A stretch of 64,000 bases of DNA, from assembly GCA_030737835.1 (NCBI GenBank), contig CM060849.1:24374855-24438854 (forward strand). Direction: 5' to 3'. Source of the DNA: Acorus gramineus (lineage: Eukaryota; Streptophyta; Magnoliopsida; Acorales; Acoraceae). The translations under genes were made by a program, and so were the position numbers. Below, in pieces: positions 47,208 through 58,400 of the stretch; position 1 is the first letter of the stretch; each line of letters begins with the position of its first letter. The notes under the pieces are model-generated. The model ran no database searches, was not told where the DNA came from, and saw nothing but the letters and a program-made list of their open reading frames with translations.

Positions 47208-47510
47208 CACATAATATCATATCCATTTCTTTATACCTCCATTGTATGGTGGTTTTGAATCACTGTTGAATTGAATAACCATTAAATCCCTCTCAAAACA
47301 TGCATTCAATTCACCCCACACTCACATGAGAGTCCCCCACCATCCTAACCCTTTCAAAAAAACAAAAACAAAAAAAACCTCCATTAATGCCAAGTGACAC
47401 CAAACTCTCGCCATCCTCTCCACCTCCAAAACTCAACCTTTCATAAATTTTTCAAAAAACACAAACACCCAACACTCTCTCTCTCTCTCTCTCTTTCACA
47501 CAAACACAAA
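46132..47510. other. Upstream region of the OVATE gene
   Basis: AT-rich with poly(A) tracts and an (AC)n tract at about 47191-47210. 47478-47500 is a CT-rich leader directly before the ATG at 47511. No TATA box could be fixed. No other gene is seen. Confidence 0.45.
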
Positions 47511-48221
47511 ATGGGTATCAAAAAAATGAGTCTCTCCTCCCTCTTCTCCTACAAAACCACCACCACCACCACCACCTCCCCACCATGGCCATGGCCCTCA
47601 TGCAAGCACCCAAAGACCTCCTCCTTCCGTCTCACCGACAACTCAGCCTTCGCCGCCGAGGACCCAATCTCCGATGAAGACACCACCACCACCACCACCA
47701 CCACAGTCACGGCGTCGTCGGAGGGGAGGCTGTTCTTCGACGCGGCGGGGGAGTCAAGGTCGATCATGGAGGAGGCCAGACCAAGACCACCACCACAAGT
47801 CGTCGGCGGAGGCGGAGGTGGTGGCGGCGCAGCCTCGTTGAGGGAAAGCGTGGCAGTGGAGATGGAGTCGTCGGAGCCGTACGTGGACTTCAGGGCGTCG
47901 ATGGAAGAGATGGTGGAGGCCCATGGGCTTAAGGGGGACTGGGCCGGGCTGGAGGAGATGCTTCATTGGTATCTGAGGGTCAACGTCAGGAGCACCCACT
48001 GCTTCATCGTCTCCGCCTTTGTCGACTTGCTTTTGAGCTTCGCTTCTTCTTCTGAATCTTCTTCGACGACAGTACTGACAACTTCGTCGTCGGATACTGT
48101 TGGTGGTGGTGGTGGTGGTGGTGATAGTACTAGTTGTTCAGTGACTTCTCCTGATGATTGTTTTGTTTGTTGTTTGGAGGAGGAGGAGGAGGAGGAGATT
48201 GGGGTTTGTTCTTTTTTTTGA
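47511..48221 (+). CDS. OVATE family protein (OFP13/OFP18-like transcription repressor)
   Basis: Intronless, 236 residues from MGIKKMSLSS. A longer reading from 47394 is open but its extra 39 codons look like leader sequence, so the ATG after the CT-rich leader is preferred. Seen: N-terminal Ser/Thr-rich part with (T)7-8 tracts, a poly-Gly run at 99-106, and the OVATE domain at about 112-177 (SEPYVDFRASMEEMVEAHGL, then HCFIVSAFVDLLLSF). A second poly-Gly run (198-204) and an acidic C-terminal run (EEEEEEE) follow. Known: OFPs are nuclear repressors of growth and organ shape that work with KNOX/BELL proteins. The gene is GC-rich with many trinucleotide repeats, likely variable in length between relatives. 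It looks intact. A second OFP lies at 60775-61278. Confidence 0.92.
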   Translation: MGIKKMSLSSLFSYKTTTTTTTSPPWPWPSCKHPKTSSFRLTDNSAFAAEDPISDEDTTTTTTTTVTASSEGRLFFDAAGESRSIMEEARPRPPPQVVGGGGGGGGAASLRESVAVEMESSEPYVDFRASMEEMVEAHGLKGDWAGLEEMLHWYLRVNVRSTHCFIVSAFVDLLLSFASSSESSSTTVLTTSSSDTVGGGGGGGDSTSCSVTSPDDCFVCCLEEEEEEEIGVCSFF

Positions 48222-50559
48222 TGTTTGATTGATGAGGAGTTGAAGAAAAATTTGACATTTTTCGTTTTTTTTTAAGATCTCCATGTGAGATGTTTAATTT
48301 CTCATTGATTACTAGCTAGGGTGTACAAAAAAATTAAAGAATTTTGTAGGGTTGTTTTTTTTGCACTTTTGCCCTCCATGAACATTGTGTTTGTAAGACT
48401 ATCCTCTTAGCTAGGATACTAGTTATATATTTGTATACTCTTTAATTTATGTACCCTTTAATGGTTGTTTGTTGCATATATATACATAACATATTTGGGT
48501 TATTGAGATAAAATGATTTGATGTGTTGAGAGTGGCTCATGTAACTATATATAAGGTTTATGTGGGATGTATTTGTAATATTACAAGTCTGGTTTAGATT
48601 GGTTATAAAGGTGAACGTGGACTTCACTCAATGTGACACAAAGTCTAAACTTGATCTAGACTTGGATAGTGTTTAGAAATTAATTAGTTTGGAAAATAAT
48701 TTTTAATTTAAAATAATTTTTTTAAATAGTTTTTAATTTAGAAAGAATAGTTTTGTTAGATTTTGAGAATTTATTTTTTTTATAACTAAAATAGTTTTTC
48801 ATTTTTTTTAAAAGCTAGTATGGCTAGAGGCTTTTGGAACTAAACGAATTTAGATTAAGAAAGATCATGAACACAACTTTCTCGTTTGGAAGTGCAGTGA
48901 GGAAGCCTGCATGCATGTTGAAAATCCCAGTGTTGAAAATTTGTGTTGGAGAAGCATTGAGAGCTTCTCCAATATATATATGCTAGTTAGCTTTTTTCAG
49001 GAAAAAAAAAAATGTGAAACGCATCTTTAACGCTAAACGCTCAAATTCGTATGGATCTATCGTGATGTTTTTTCTTTTCTTTTCGATCGCTGAATCTGTC
49101 CATCACGGATCCAAATGGAACTTAATTAATTATTTAAGTTATCTAGACTTCCATGCGTGATTACTCATGTGTATTTTAGAAACTTAAGATAATAATAAAT
49201 AATAATAACTTGATTGGGCCCCATCTTAATGATGTGAAAACAGGGTCCTGATCCGACCCCCTAACAAACTTATTACAACCATGTATGGTCATGTTATATG
49301 CAGCTTTAAAAAACCATATATTATATTTGCTTCTTGGGTTGTTAAAAATGTTTCATGTTTTCACACCAACCCTAGAAAGACTGATATGAAATTTCTGAAC
49401 AATTTCAAGACGAGTGGATATCAAATGGGGGGATGTCAAGGCCGGACATTTAATCCCCATTTCCAAACACTACAGTGTTGGAGAACCACTTTTTGTAGGT
49501 GAGTAGGAGATACTTACAAGAAAGATGAAATAAATGGGAATTTATTGATATGTCCAACACCCACTGGTTTTTGTGTGAGGGGACAGTCTTGTTGTCTCCA
49601 GTGGAAATATTTGTTCATCTACCAGCCTATTTCGGTGTCAGCTATTAATTAATCAAGTTATTTGAAAGAGCCAAAACTTGTGGGATGTGGGAAATTGTTT
49701 CTAAGCCCATCCCCAAAACCTTTTATTATGAACAAGTCCCTATGATATACATCTCTTATTGTAGTACTAATTCAATAGGTTAAGTCAACCCTTCACATAA
49801 AGTACCTTTTCATGACAATTAGAGACCTTTTGAAACTAGACTAAGATAAAAAAAAATCATGTGATTCATCATAAAAGTTTGTCCCCTCTTTGAAAAGGCA
49901 ATGAACAATTACAAGCATTCAATTAAAAAATAGTACACCTATGTGTCACATATTCTGGTTGCATATGTTAATTAGAAGCCCCCGTCATGAGAAGGCAGTG
50001 AATATTTACAATCATTCAGTAAAAAAAAAAAAACTATTACGTTGAGGGTCTTTTTTGAAAATATTATTTTCACAAAGCCTATTAAATAATTTTAATAATA
50101 CAAACAAAATCATAATTAATAAGGGTCTTGACAGACAACTGCATGCTCAGTTTTATTGGAAGGGAAGCTTCTAAACGAGCCCTCTCGAGATCTGTGGCAT
50201 CTCATTTTTCATTGAAAACAATGCTTCACCCCTTTCATTTTTCATTATCTATTTGTGTTTCACTCATTAAAAGCTACTTAATTAAAAACCTGACAGACAC
50301 GAATTTCAACTCCATCGGCTGTATTAAAATGGCTAATAAGTACGGCCCTGAGCCATGGCCCAGTTGGTCGGACCATGGTCCGGTGCCAGACTCGGGCCAC
50401 TGGTCCAGTGGGAGCTCAGTCTGGGTTGTGTTTTGTAGTTGGCACATTGTTTTGAATGTTAGAGAAAAATTGATCATATAACCCGCTCCAAAATTTATAG
50501 ATTTAGAAAATGTAGAAAGGAGTATATTATAGAAATATTCTGTTTAATTAAAGAAAAAT
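48222..50559. other. Downstream intergenic region
   Basis: 48222-48500 is the likely 3' UTR of the OVATE gene. The rest is AT-rich. 50335-50420 has a GC-rich patch of GGTCC/GGCCC words like the ends of the hAT-type elements, probably debris. ORF 50128-50481 is not supported as a gene. Confidence 0.45.
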
Positions 50560-51145
50560 ATGAAAATAGTATATTAATAAGTCCCTCAAAAACTAATAAA
50601 ATTTAAATCAGTCATTTTTATGATCGAAATACCCTTCAAAAACAGAAATACTCCATTGAAAAGCCTCGTATGGTAAGATATTTGTGTATTTTCATTATAA
50701 AAACAGATTTTAAAATTAGATATAATAAATTATTTAAATGTGCATTATTTTTAATATATTTTAACAAATTTGTTAGAAAATTTGATTTTATATTAAATTC
50801 ATAAGATAAATTATCTATTTAAATCTTAAATTAAGATTAGGAGAACAAATAGTTATTTTAGGATAATAAATTATTTTAATATATTTTATATGAACTTTTT
50901 TCGATTTTTATAAAGTTTCAATGAGATATCGATTTTTTCTAAGAAAGAAAGTAAATTTTAAAATAGTATTACAATAATTTATTATATATGGTTGGAGTTA
51001 ACTACACATCTGCTTAGCTTCAGTTAGTGGTAGAGACTAAAATAAATATTTTCTAATAAGATAGGGACCTGAGAGGATTTACCAATTTTACAGGGATTTT
51101 TATTTTTATTTTCATGAGTTTCTAAGGAGCTATATCGATTTTCCT
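50560..51145. repeat. Dispersed repeat related to 20700-21010
   Basis: Shares the order ATAATTTATTATATATGG, GACTAAAATAAATATT, ATAGGGACCTGAG-like words and TTTCATGAGTTTCTAAGGAG with the earlier copy. It is diverged and non-coding, and the superfamily is unknown. Confidence 0.5.
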
Positions 51146-51259
51146 TTTATTGTTTTGTAAATTAGATATTTGCATAATGAGGGACACATTTTTATGGAAA
51201 AAAAATACAGTTCTAGTGAATTGAAACACACACATTTTTATGTTTTCTTTTGTGATATA

Positions 51260-51491
51260 GGGTGCGTTTGGATGTGAGGTTGAAATTCTGAGATTCTTAA
51301 AATCTTATGTTTCAAACTCAGCTTTTGAAAAGCTATGGTTTATTAGATTTTCAACCGCAAAATTTTTTTTGGCCTAAAAAGAAAGATTGTGGTTTGAAAA
51401 GCTAAACGCTGAAAATGTGTTTGGATTTGAGTTTCAGAATTTTTAACTTTTCAAACGCAGAATCTACCTAAACTCATATCCAAACGGACCC
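51260..51491. mobile_element. 232-bp MITE with 14-bp terminal inverted repeats and ATA flanks
   Basis: Begins GGGTGCGTTTGGAT and ends ATCCAAACGGACCC, which is the inverted repeat with one mismatch. ATA stands at 51257-51259 and 51492-51494. Diverged relatives lie at 41285-41400 and 55010-55180. Non-coding. Confidence 0.85.
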
Positions 51492-52583
51492 ATAGAGTAT
51501 ATATTAAGATAATATTATGGTACATATATACTGAATCAAGTGATTTTATTTACATGTTGCGTTATGTTGTTTATGTTTTTGCTGGAATGTCTGCAAAAGT
51601 GCCTTGAGTGTAAAGTATTGATCACCCTTTAATAATCTAAAATCACCTCTACAGAAAGATGATAGACACACCTTACAAAAATAATTGTGTGACGTGTCCT
51701 CTTATCACTAATTTGAAATGAGTTTAAATTTTAAAAATCATAAAAAATTAGGTCACATGATCATCTGATTAATCCAATTTTTTTATTTTATTCCATTTGT
51801 TATTAATAAGTCATTTGCTAGTAAGATAATAACCCCAAATTTTCTTAGAGCTTTCGCTTCTTACATGAAAATACAAATGGCTAAATGGATTCTAATCTAT
51901 GAAAAATATTTTCTATAAAATCTTATAATTAAAAAATAATTTTATAATTGGGATTATGCAATACATGTGGACTATGAAATTGTTGCATGTGAAAAATTAT
52001 GACCTGTCCACTGATAAAATTAAAATTACAAAAAATATATAATTTACCATATTTTGAGCAGGTTAAATTAATTGGGTGTTGATTTTAGATCCAAGTGATG
52101 GAGTTATTGCAGGCTCAGAAACCCTTGCTGCTCTTCTTCACTCCATTTGAAAAAACAAAAAAACTTTGAAATTCTAAATGTGTTGGGGAAGGATTTTATG
52201 GGTTTGAGGAACATATGAAAATTAACAAAATTAAACGTTTTTTTGAAGTTAACAATTGTTTTCGACATCTCAGATTCCCAAGATTTGCTCGTTAATGTCA
52301 ATAAGCTTTCATTTATACAGCACTTATTAATTTATATATTTTGGCTAAAAAAACTAATCTGGGTTTTTTAGTCAATAAAAAAAATTAAAAACGAATCAGT
52401 TTATTAATTTTTTCATCATTGTGCGAGATGTTTGTGGATTATGATTAAAAAAATTTAAAAATAATTCTTCTTCTACTAGCCAATATTATTAAAATATTTG
52501 CGATAATATTAAACATATGCGTTCCAATTGATTGAATAACATGTCACAATCGCAGTGTCAAGAGGATCATGCGCGACCAACAA
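51492..52583. other. AT-rich intergenic DNA
   Basis: No coding signal. A 65-codon ORF at 52104-52301 (-) lacks any recognisable domain. Confidence 0.45.
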
Positions 52584-52979
52584 GACTCGTTTGATTCGAC
52601 GAATTGCTGATTTTAAATGCTGATTTATAAATGAAGATAATATAACTATTGATATCTTATAAATTGTTTGGCTCAAGAAAAATAAATTCTTATTTGTAGT
52701 ATTTATAGAAGGGTATTTTTCTAAATTATATGAAAATTGTTTTTGTTGATATTTGGTCACCACTTTTTTATAAAATGAAAAAGTCAAAATGATCTCTCAA
52801 CAATCAATAAAGAATGTAATATTTTAATAAAGGTCAAACAATTTACTTTTTTAAAAAGTACATTTTCATGAATAAATACTTGTAATAAGCATTTAAAACA
52901 AACAATTAAATAAGAAATTAAGTGTTTATTTTAAGTGATAAGTTAAATAAGTACTTATTTTCTGCCAAACCAAACGTCC
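52584..52979. mobile_element. About 400-bp MITE related to 62813 onward
   Basis: Begins GACTCGTTTGATTCGACG and ends GCCAAACCAAACGTCC, an imperfect terminal inverted repeat. The inner phrase TGCTGATTTATAAATG is echoed at 62850-62870. Non-coding. Confidence 0.55.
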
Positions 52980-54477
52980 TTCTTTTCCAAGTTCATATTT
53001 ATTTTCAATAAAATCATGGTCAAATAGTGTATGGTTCATAAAATTGATTTTTTAAAGGATAAATTTCACCTATAGCTCTATCAAAATTATTTCGCTTACA
53101 AAAAAAAAAAAAATGATTTAGCAAAAAAACCTGATTCAAAGAAATATATGAGGGGGCAGAGAGGCCATCTACTCCCCTCCATTTGTTATTCACCCCACCC
53201 AAAATAATATTTGGGGTGTGGTGATTGACAAGGGGAAATTAATGGGAGAGGGAGAGAGATGGTGGAGAGGACCAGCGGTGGTACTTGGCCCCCTCTCTGT
53301 CTCTCAATCTATCCCTAATCCCAGCTCAAAAATTATTAATTATTTTTAATGGGGTTACTACAATAAAATAGGATTTCCATGACAGGCCAAAAGAGGTATA
53401 AGAGTAACCACCACCAAGGAATTATACATCCAAGTGAGCTTTTGTTTTTAAAAAATATTCTAGAAGGGGTAGGGAAAATGTGTTATTAGGACAAGAATGG
53501 GAATGGCATCTTAATATCCCGGATTTCAGGGTGGATCTTAATCATTAAATTTTTTTAAGTTTTCGAATGATTTATGGTATAATTAATGAGCGTTTTATGT
53601 GGGTTGTCTTGATTAAATTCACCAGATTGTTCGAACAACAATTTAAGCTTCCACATTGATTGTGTTCCGTGAGAGAGTGAGCTTTCAATTTTTTATTAAA
53701 ATTTTAAATATAAAACCTTTGATTGAATGCTCCACATTGATTGTTTTGGTGAGGGTGGTAGTGTTACATTCAATTAACATCTGCTGAAACTTGTGATCCG
53801 GACACCATTAAAACCAGACTTTTGCCTAGGCTTTTGTAGGGCTCGTGATTGTTTCAATGACCCCTCCCATATATTCAATGCTTTTCCTTTGGAACACTCT
53901 TAGCGTTCAATTTTTTCAACTAAAAGATATTCATTAAACAATTCTAACTTTCAAAAAACAAATATTGACAACATGTTGGTATTACAAAAATAAAATAAAA
54001 AAAACATTTTAACCTTTAAACATTTTTTTAATATAGAGAAAATGTTAGACAACCCATCCATAACCCCGCTTGCAGTTTGCACCTGTTTTGATTTTTAAAT
54101 AGTATATATCATCTAATGATATATATATTATATATATTTTATTAAAAAAAAGATGATAAAGTGTATACTCAACTAATTATATGGACCTATTTTTTAAAAT
54201 TATAATAAAATTTCAATAAATTGTATATAATTATTGAGATATATATAAGACTTCTAGCAGGATCGTAAAGGGCTCTCAAGATCAAGGATGTTGGGCTTTT
54301 TTGTTGGGCTGTAAATAGTCTAGAATGTTCAGGTCCTGCAATGGGTTTTGAGATGGGATTTTGAATTGATCTTTATATTTGGATTTGGATCCGACCCATA
54401 ATTCTCTATGTCCTTTATACCCAGTTTCTAAGCAACCCGGATTCTTATGGCATCCCCTCCAATTTATTCCCCCAGCG
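52980..54477. other. Intergenic DNA
   Basis: AT-rich with a GC-richer island at about 53210-53310 containing GAGGGAGAGAG-like words. No gene is supported. Confidence 0.45.
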
Positions 54478-54974
54478 TAAGCCTGTCAATCGAACGGATA
54501 CAGATCGTATATGTTAATATCCATATCCTAACTTTCAGATTCAGATACAGGTGTAAATTTTCAAATTCAGATCCCATCGGATACGGATCGGATAAAAATA
54601 TTTTTCGGATAATCGATATGTTTGAATAATAACATTAATTTGGATAATCAAGTGATATTTTAGAGAGACATTAAAATTAAAATTGAGATTTTAAAGCTTA
54701 CTATCTCTTTCAGATATCATACATTGAAAATTTAATAGTATTATAATATATTATAATATATTATCATTGTGATTAATCATACAAGATAACAATATGGCAA
54801 TATATAATACAAATATATATATTTTTATAATATATGTCGAATACTGATATTTTTCGGATCGGATAGACTGATATCCATATCCGCACTCCGGATCTTCGAA
54901 TATCGGATATTTCTAATTTTTCGGATACGGATTCGGATTGGATTCGAATTTTTTTCGGATAATTGACAGGCTTA
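54478..54974. mobile_element. 497-bp hAT-type MITE with 8-bp target duplication
   Basis: Begins TAAGCCTGTCAATCGAAC and ends AATTGACAGGCTTA, a clear terminal inverted repeat. Flanking 8-mers CCCCAGCG (54470-54477) and CCCCAATG (54975-54982) agree at six of eight positions, as expected for an ageing hAT duplication. The subterminal parts carry repeated GGATACGGAT/TTTTTCGGAT words. No transposase. Confidence 0.85.
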
Positions 54975-55009
54975 CCCCAATGTATCTGAGGTGTATATAT
55001 TTTAGGCTA

Positions 55010-55180
55010 TTTTTCGATGTGCGATTGAAATGTTATAATTCTTAAAGTCCCATGCTTCAAACTCAACTTTAAAAAAATATTGTTTTATTAGTTTTTAATC
55101 AATGAGTTTTTTTGCTTGAAAAAAGAAAGTGAGGTTAAAAAGCTAAAAAAAAAAGCTCAAAATGTATTTGGATCCTTATT
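55010..55180. mobile_element. Diverged remnant of the 51260-51491 MITE family
   Basis: Shares TTGAAATGTTATAATTCTTA and CATGCTTCAAACTCAACTTT-like phrases with the inside of that element. The ends are eroded. Confidence 0.45.
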
Positions 55181-55374
55181 TTTAGGGTGTGTTTTGAAAA
55201 ACAGTTTTAATCTTTATATACTGTTTTTAAGGATGTAATGATGATGAATGTTTTTTAATTAATCAATTATCATGCTTGTTACAAATAACATAAATTTTTT
55301 TTGTTAGAATAAACATAGTTTTTTAGACACATTTTTTGATGGAATGATAAGGGCATCTTTTCAATTAAGTGGGA

Positions 55375-55950
55375 TTGTTTGATAATCTGTTTGGAAACAA
55401 GCAAGTTCAGTGTGCACTATGCGGTGAAGAGCTGGAAACGGTCATTCACCTCTTCTGCCTTTGTCAGGTGGCTCAAGCGCTATGAAGGGAGATGGGGGTG
55501 GCGACCTCCTTGGTTCTGTTCCAGTCCCACGAGGACATGTGGGAAGCGGGGGCAAGCCTCCACTCGATATCCGCCCCGGGTATTTCGAAGCACATCGCAC
55601 GTCTTGTCATCCCAGCGGGTGCGTGGGTAATTTGGAATACCCGGAACGAAAGCGAGTCTATGTCAAGAACATGTGGGTACTGACGTCGTTTCTCATTCAA
55701 GATTGGGCGCATGAGCTAGTGGGCGTGCGGGGCGTCCACTTCGGTATTGGGGTCAGCGAGGTAACCCCTTAAGCAAGGGGGGGGGGGGGGGGGGGGGTAT
55801 CAGGCAACTGGTGGGTAGATGTTGCGCCTACTCTCGGTTAAACGTCCTATGTTTGTGACGCCCTTTGTTTCTTACCTTTTGATTGAAATTATGTGTTTTA
55901 GTTTTCTATTTCCTCTCATCTCTCATTCAGACTTTATACTAATCTATTTT
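55375..55950 (+). mobile_element. LINE tail fragment: zinc-binding region and 3' UTR
   Basis: The plus strand reads LFGNKQVQCALCGEELETVI, then HLFCLCQVAQAL, a zf-RVT-type ending, with WVIWNTRNE further on. A TGA at 55482-55484 replaces the usual Trp in AQALW. GC-rich sequence, a run of 21 G at 55777-55797 and T-rich text follow, as in a LINE 3' UTR. RT and endonuclease are absent, and no target duplication was found. Confidence 0.7.
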
Positions 55951-57072
55951 CGTAAAGAAATCGATTAGTTGCACGTGTCTATCTTTTTTTTTTTTAAAAA
56001 AAAAGTTAAAAATAATTAGAATTGGGCTGCCAAATACATCCTTCAGAATTTTCTAATTTTTAAATACGTAATCGGACCAGATTTAGGCCCTGTTTGACGG
56101 AGGCGTTTGAAAGCGATGGTATTGGTGGACATCAAACGGACGCAACCGTGCACACAAGCGGAATTTAATCAAATCATATTCATGTTTAAATTTGTTTAAT
56201 TATTCACCAGATACCACATAAAAATTCAAGAAGGCTAAAAAAATATGCCCGGATCTTGAACACCCTCCAACACATTAATAATACTTTTAATCTGGGTTCA
56301 TATAGCTTTTGTGACGGTGTAACAAATGTATAAACTCTATTAAAAAAAATATATATATATATATATATATTTAATTAATACAAAAGTAAAATTTAGTATA
56401 TTTTATGAGCTAATTAGTATATATTTAAAAAACAAAAATGAAAACCCGCTGAGTATTGATGTTATCACTAAAAAAAAGTAAAACAAAAAATAACACAGGT
56501 AATCATTTCAGATTGGACATATCAGGTTTTTAAGTCATATCGTACAGAAAAGAAAAAAAAAATCTTTAACGTGTAGAAGTCCCAATATTAACTGTAGACC
56601 CACCTAAAAAAGCCAAACAAAGGCACTCATCATCTGCGACCCAAACTGGTGAATTGTCACTGCATCATGTGATGAATACAAATAAATAAAAGGAGGGGAC
56701 ACATGCAGTGCAGACTTTGATTCTTGTTTTGGTGAAAAGATTGTCAGCCAGCCATGGTTGATGATATCCTGTATTTTTGAATAGTGAGGAATAATCATAT
56801 CCTGATATCTCCAAACAATGGACCAAGCTTTCACTGTTTTGGATGGGATGCTGAATAAAGGATAGTCTGGTTGAGACCATTTAATTAACACTCTCACTCA
56901 CTCACTACCACTCAATTGCTAGGGGTCAGAGCTTGTCCATTTTTTTACCCCAGTTTTAAAGTGCATACAGTGATTGTACTTGAACACACAAGTTTCTGGG
57001 ATGCATGGGTGTGTTCGCACGTTTGGGAAGTGGACGGAAGGGGACTGAATCCGGTCAGTCACTCTTCAATTA
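55951..57072. other. Intergenic DNA
   Basis: AT-rich with an (AT)n stretch near 56347-56372. ORFs at 56604-56897 on the minus strand have no recognised domain. Nothing else is supported. Confidence 0.45.
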
Positions 57073-58400
57073 GTCCCCGTTTGTTTTCGGTATAACCCTT
57101 CGAATAATCTCGAATAAATATTTTAAAGTGTTTGTTTACCTCGGATAACTCCAGATAAAGTATGTCAGAATAAATCCTGATAAAGTGGTATATGGATTCC
57201 ATTCAACCCCTGAAATTAAAGTTATCCTAGGTTATTCCATCCAAAGAATATGTGGATCCACTGTCAAATCAACTATCATCACCTCTTATAAATCACCTGT
57301 CAAATCAACTATCATTATTTTTTTACCTTTTATAAATCTTTATCCATACTTTATTCACATTTTACTCAAACAACAAAACATTTATTCTTACGTTTATCAA
57401 CGAGAATAATTCAAAACACAACCAAACACAAAAGGCGCGTCTATCCCCACCAATCTTTTTTCTTACCCCACCAATAAAAAAAAAAAAAAAAAATGGTGTT
57501 TGGCTGTTCCTATCAATCCAGATCGATCGAAATTGATCGCCATTTCAGATTTTGGGCGACCGGACTTAGTCGCCATTTCAGGTTTTGGGCGACAGTAATT
57601 GGTCGCAATTTTAGGCTTTGGACGACTGTAATTGGTCGAACAGGGTTCAAAACTATATCTACCTATTGTTTGTAAACAAATAAATTTTTGGGTTTATCCA
57701 TCATATTCTACATTTATTCTTTTATCCAAACAACAGCTAAGGGGCCGAAAAAAATGTAAGTAGGTATACTTTCAATTAATTCAAATTTTTATAGAAAAAT
57801 ATCTTATTAGACAAATATATATCATTTTTAAGCTTCGTGTGAATTCGTAGTTAAGAGGATTCTTGGTTTGAAAACAAAAAAAACCTATCAGTTGATCCAA
57901 ACACATTATATATTTGGCTTTTGAAAATTAGTCCGTCACTTATGTAAAAAAAATTGTTCTTATATTCTACATTTAAGAATAATAATTGATTCTCCTTACA
58001 TTACAACTCAGACTTGGAGTGGTATGAAGGATTCAAGGAAGATATATGTCATGGAATTATGTTTCCAAGAAAAAAATTATAAACTTTATTACAAATCCTG
58101 TTCGACCAAGTTCGGTCGTCCGAAACCTGAAATGACGACCAAGTCCGGTCGCCCAAAATCTGAAATGGCGATCAAGTCCGGTCGTCCAAAACCTGAAGTG
58201 GCGACCAAATCTGGTCGACCTGGCCGGATCGGTGGGAAAAGATAAAACACCGATTTTTTTTTTCGATTGGTGGGGTAAGAAAAACCTTTGGTGGGGATAG
58301 CTGTGCCCAACACAAAATCACTTTATCCTTATTTATACTCATTTATGCTTGGATAAATGTATACCCTAGAATAAAATCTATCCCCGTTCCAAACGGGGGC
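57073..58400. mobile_element. 1.33-kb TTA-flanked foldback element with inverted short-repeat arrays
   Basis: Begins GTCCCCGTTTGTTTTCGG and ends AACGGGGGC, with TTA outside both ends (57070-57072 and 58401-58403). Inner arms pair over long stretches: CTTACCCCACCAATAAAA at 57463-57480 against GGTGGGGTAAGAAAAACC at 58269-58286, with TATCCCCACCAATC nearby. Short units around GGTCGCCATTTCAGGTTTTG and GACCAAGTCCGGTCGCCC form three- to four-copy arrays at 57540-57640 and, inverted, at 58105-58225. No transposase is encoded. The size and array design are unusual for a MITE. Confidence 0.8.

Noticed and set aside
47394-47510. Upstream in-frame ATG for the OVATE gene
   Set aside because: The extra 39 codons read through the CT-rich leader and do not look like OFP N-termini; the ATG at 47511 fits better.
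50128-50481. 117-codon plus-strand ORF
   Set aside because: The second half runs through GC-rich hAT-like debris and no domain or leader supports it.
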